DNA of 8,330 bases, taken from assembly GCA_003644275.1 (NCBI GenBank), contig QNBY01000039.1, positions 1-8,330 on the forward strand, given 5' to 3'. The position numbers and the translations under genes are program-made. Numbering within the stretch: position 1 is the stretch's first letter; every line of letters starts with the position of its first letter. The stretch comes from Planctomycetota bacterium (GTDB lineage: Bacteria; Planctomycetota; B143-G9). Of the stretch, positions 6,719-8,330 are shown piece by piece. The notes beneath the pieces were generated by a model that was not told the origin of the DNA, ran no database searches, and was given only the letters and a program-made list of their open reading frames with translations.

Positions 6719-8330
6719 CTACTGCAGTCCGTAGGACTTCAACTTCGCGTAGAGCGTGCTCCTGTCTATGCCGAGCAGCTCGGCGGCGCGCTTCTTGTTG
6801 CCGCCGCTGACCTCGAGCGCCTTTAGGATATGCCGTTTTTCAAGCTCCACCAGAGGCGGGAATTCCGCTCCGCTTTCCGCCGTTCCCGGGTACGCGGGGG
6901 CCGCAGCCCGCGGGAAGACGTCGGCGGGGCCTACCACGTTCGTCTCGCAGAGGATGACCGCGCGCTCGATGACGTTGCGCAATTCTCTCACGTTGCCCGG
7001 CCAGGAATAGGACTTCAGGCGCTGTTCGGCCTCGCGGGATATCTTCATTCCCCTGCGCCCCAGCCTCCGGCCCATCTCGCGGACGAAATGCCGGGCCAGC
7101 AGCGGTATGTCCGACGGCCTCTCCCTCAGCGGCGGGAGCTCCACGTTCACCACGTTTATCCTGAACAGCAGGTCCTTGCGGAACTCCCCCTTCTCGGCCA
7201 TCTCGTTCAGGTTCCTGTTGGTGGCGGCGATGACCCGGACGTCCACCTTCCGCGTCTCGTCGCCGCCGACCCGCTTTACCTCTCCGTTCTCCAGCACCCG
7301 CAGCAGTTTCGCCTGTATCTGGAGGGGGAGCTCGCCTATCTCGTCCAGGAAGAGGGTGCCCCCGTCGGCGCTCTCGAAAGCGCCGCGCCGCGCGCTCTCC
7401 GCGCCGGTGAAGGCCGCCTTCTCGTGGCCGAACAGCTCGCTCTCCACGAGCGTCTCGGAGATGGCGGCGCAGTTCACCACCACGAACGGCGCGTCCGCCC
7501 TGGGCGAACCCGCGTGGAGCGCCCGGGCGGCGAGCTCCTTGCCGGTGCCCGTCTCCCCGGTTATCAGTACGGTGCTTTCGAGGGGCGCAAGGCGGGCTAT
7601 GAGCTCCCGCACCCGCTTCATGGAGGGATGCTCGCCCAGCAGCCCGCTGCGGGCCCCGGTGAGGTTCTCGAAACGGCGCTTTTCCTCGGCGAGGGCGTTG
7701 AGCAGCCTCATGTTCGATATGGCCCCCGCCACGGGCAGGGTGAGGGCGAACAGCAACTTCATGTCGTCCTCGCTGAAGGGCGCGGCGGGCTCCATGCGGT
7801 GCACGTAGAGCATTCCGTGCTCGCGGTCCCGGCCGAAGGGGACGGCCATGGCCGTCGCCACCTTGTTGCTCACGAGGCTCGCCCGGTTGCGGAAGCGGTC
7901 CTCGGAGGACGGATCGGCCACGAGTACGCCGTCCTCCCCCTTCGCCGCCTCGCTCACCACGGTGTCCGACAGCCGGTCCAACGAAGCGCGGGAGACGAAG
8001 AGCCCCTTCGCCGGATCGAAGGCCGTCCAGTCCTTTCCTCCCGCGAGAAGCAGCGTGGCGAAATCGGCCTCGAACAGCATCGCCAGAAGCTCGCACAACC
8101 GGCGGGCGAACTCGTCGGGGTTCTTGGCCCCGGCGCAGAGCTCGCATATCGCCACGAACTCCCCGAACCGCTCGAGCCGCCTGGTGCGCGTCCGGCCCAG
8201 GTCCTCCGCCAGCATCTGGCGGGTGAACGAGCGGTACTCCGTGCCCTTGAGGCGGACGGGATCGCGTTCGGAGGCGTCGTAGGTGAATTCGTGCCCCGCG
8301 AAGGACACCACGTCCCCGTCGTTCAGAAGG
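6719..8330 (-). CDS. Sigma-54-dependent transcriptional activator, FHA-GAF-AAA+-HTH (N-terminus outside window)
   Basis: This enhancer-binding protein would couple ATP hydrolysis to open-complex formation by sigma-54 RNA polymerase. The frame is open to the right edge, so the start is missing. Residues are numbered here from an internal GTG at 8311. The first visible residues, LLNDGDVVSFAGHEFTY, look like the last strands of a forkhead-associated (FHA) domain, which normally binds phosphothreonine. A GAF sensor region covers about 47-205, followed by a helical linker. The AAA+ domain has Walker A GETGTGKE (252-259), Walker B GGTLFLDE (317-324), FRKDLLFRINV (377-387) with probable arginine-finger residues, and WPGNVREL (437-444). 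The sigma-54-contact loop reads AAFTGA (299-304) instead of GAFTGA. A Fis-type HTH (490-530) contains GGNKKRAAELLGIDRSTLYAKL. There is no receiver domain, so this is not a classical two-component response regulator. It ends 39 bp before rocA and may control that unit, but no target site was found. The stop codon is TAG. Confidence 0.95.
   Translation of the reverse strand, partial: LLNDGDVVSFAGHEFTYDASERDPVRLKGTEYRSFTRQMLAEDLGRTRTRRLERFGEFVAICELCAGAKNPDEFARRLCELLAMLFEADFATLLLAGGKDWTAFDPAKGLFVSRASLDRLSDTVVSEAAKGEDGVLVADPSSEDRFRNRASLVSNKVATAMAVPFGRDREHGMLYVHRMEPAAPFSEDDMKLLFALTLPVAGAISNMRLLNALAEEKRRFENLTGARSGLLGEHPSMKRVRELIARLAPLESTVLITGETGTGKELAARALHAGSPRADAPFVVVNCAAISETLVESELFGHEKAAFTGAESARRGAFESADGGTLFLDEIGELPLQIQAKLLRVLENGEVKRVGGDETRKVDVRVIAATNRNLNEMAEKGEFRKDLLFRINVVNVELPPLRERPSDIPLLARHFVREMGRRLGRRGMKISREAEQRLKSYSWPGNVRELRNVIERAVILCETNVVGPADVFPRAAAPAYPGTAESGAEFPPLVELEKRHILKALEVSGGNKKRAAELLGIDRSTLYAKLKSYGLQ

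Noticed and set aside
5225..6826. 533-codon plus-strand open frame
   Set aside because: It lies antisense to rocA and the end of the regulator gene; its His/Ala/Leu/Val-rich product mirrors rocA codons and matches nothing known.

Overview
The window is a GC-rich bacterial segment in which all four supported genes lie on the minus strand, so transcription runs from the right edge (8330) to the left edge (1). The outer two genes are cut by the window edges. No tRNA, rRNA, CRISPR array, IS element or attachment site was recognised. The host cannot be named from the sequence. A sigma-54 enhancer-binding protein, exported multidomain proteins and very GC-rich genes with Ile codons almost restricted to ATC and ATA suggest a heterotrophic bacterium, probably diderm, from a group with unusual high-GC codon usage. 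The phylum is left open.

Layout in transcription order: (1) 8330-6719, a sigma-54-dependent transcription activator with the tail of an FHA domain, a GAF domain, an AAA+ domain and a Fis-type helix-turn-helix; its N-terminus is outside the window. (2) 6679-5123, a complete RocA/PruA-type L-glutamate gamma-semialdehyde (1-pyrroline-5-carboxylate) dehydrogenase, the second enzyme of proline and arginine breakdown to glutamate. (3) 5045-3624, a 473-residue exported protein with a probable divergent CAP/SCP-like region and a C-terminal Ig-like domain. (4) 3660-1 and beyond, a very large exported or membrane-anchored zinc metallopeptidase-like protein (HEYFH motif) followed by two BACON-like repeats, a nidogen-like/choice-of-anchor beta domain and further Ig-like regions. 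Its stop codon is outside the window; at least 1220 codons are present.

Spacing is tight: 39 bp between genes 1 and 2, 77 bp between 2 and 3, and a probable 37-bp overlap between 3 and 4. A co-transcribed unit is plausible. The 77-bp gap holds a near-perfect hairpin without a U-tract. A possible reading is that a signal-responsive activator controls amino-acid catabolism together with exported protein-degrading or surface proteins, but this link is inferred from gene order only.

There is no gene-free stretch longer than 77 bp. Very long open frames on the other strand and in other minus frames are overlap artefacts of the high GC content.
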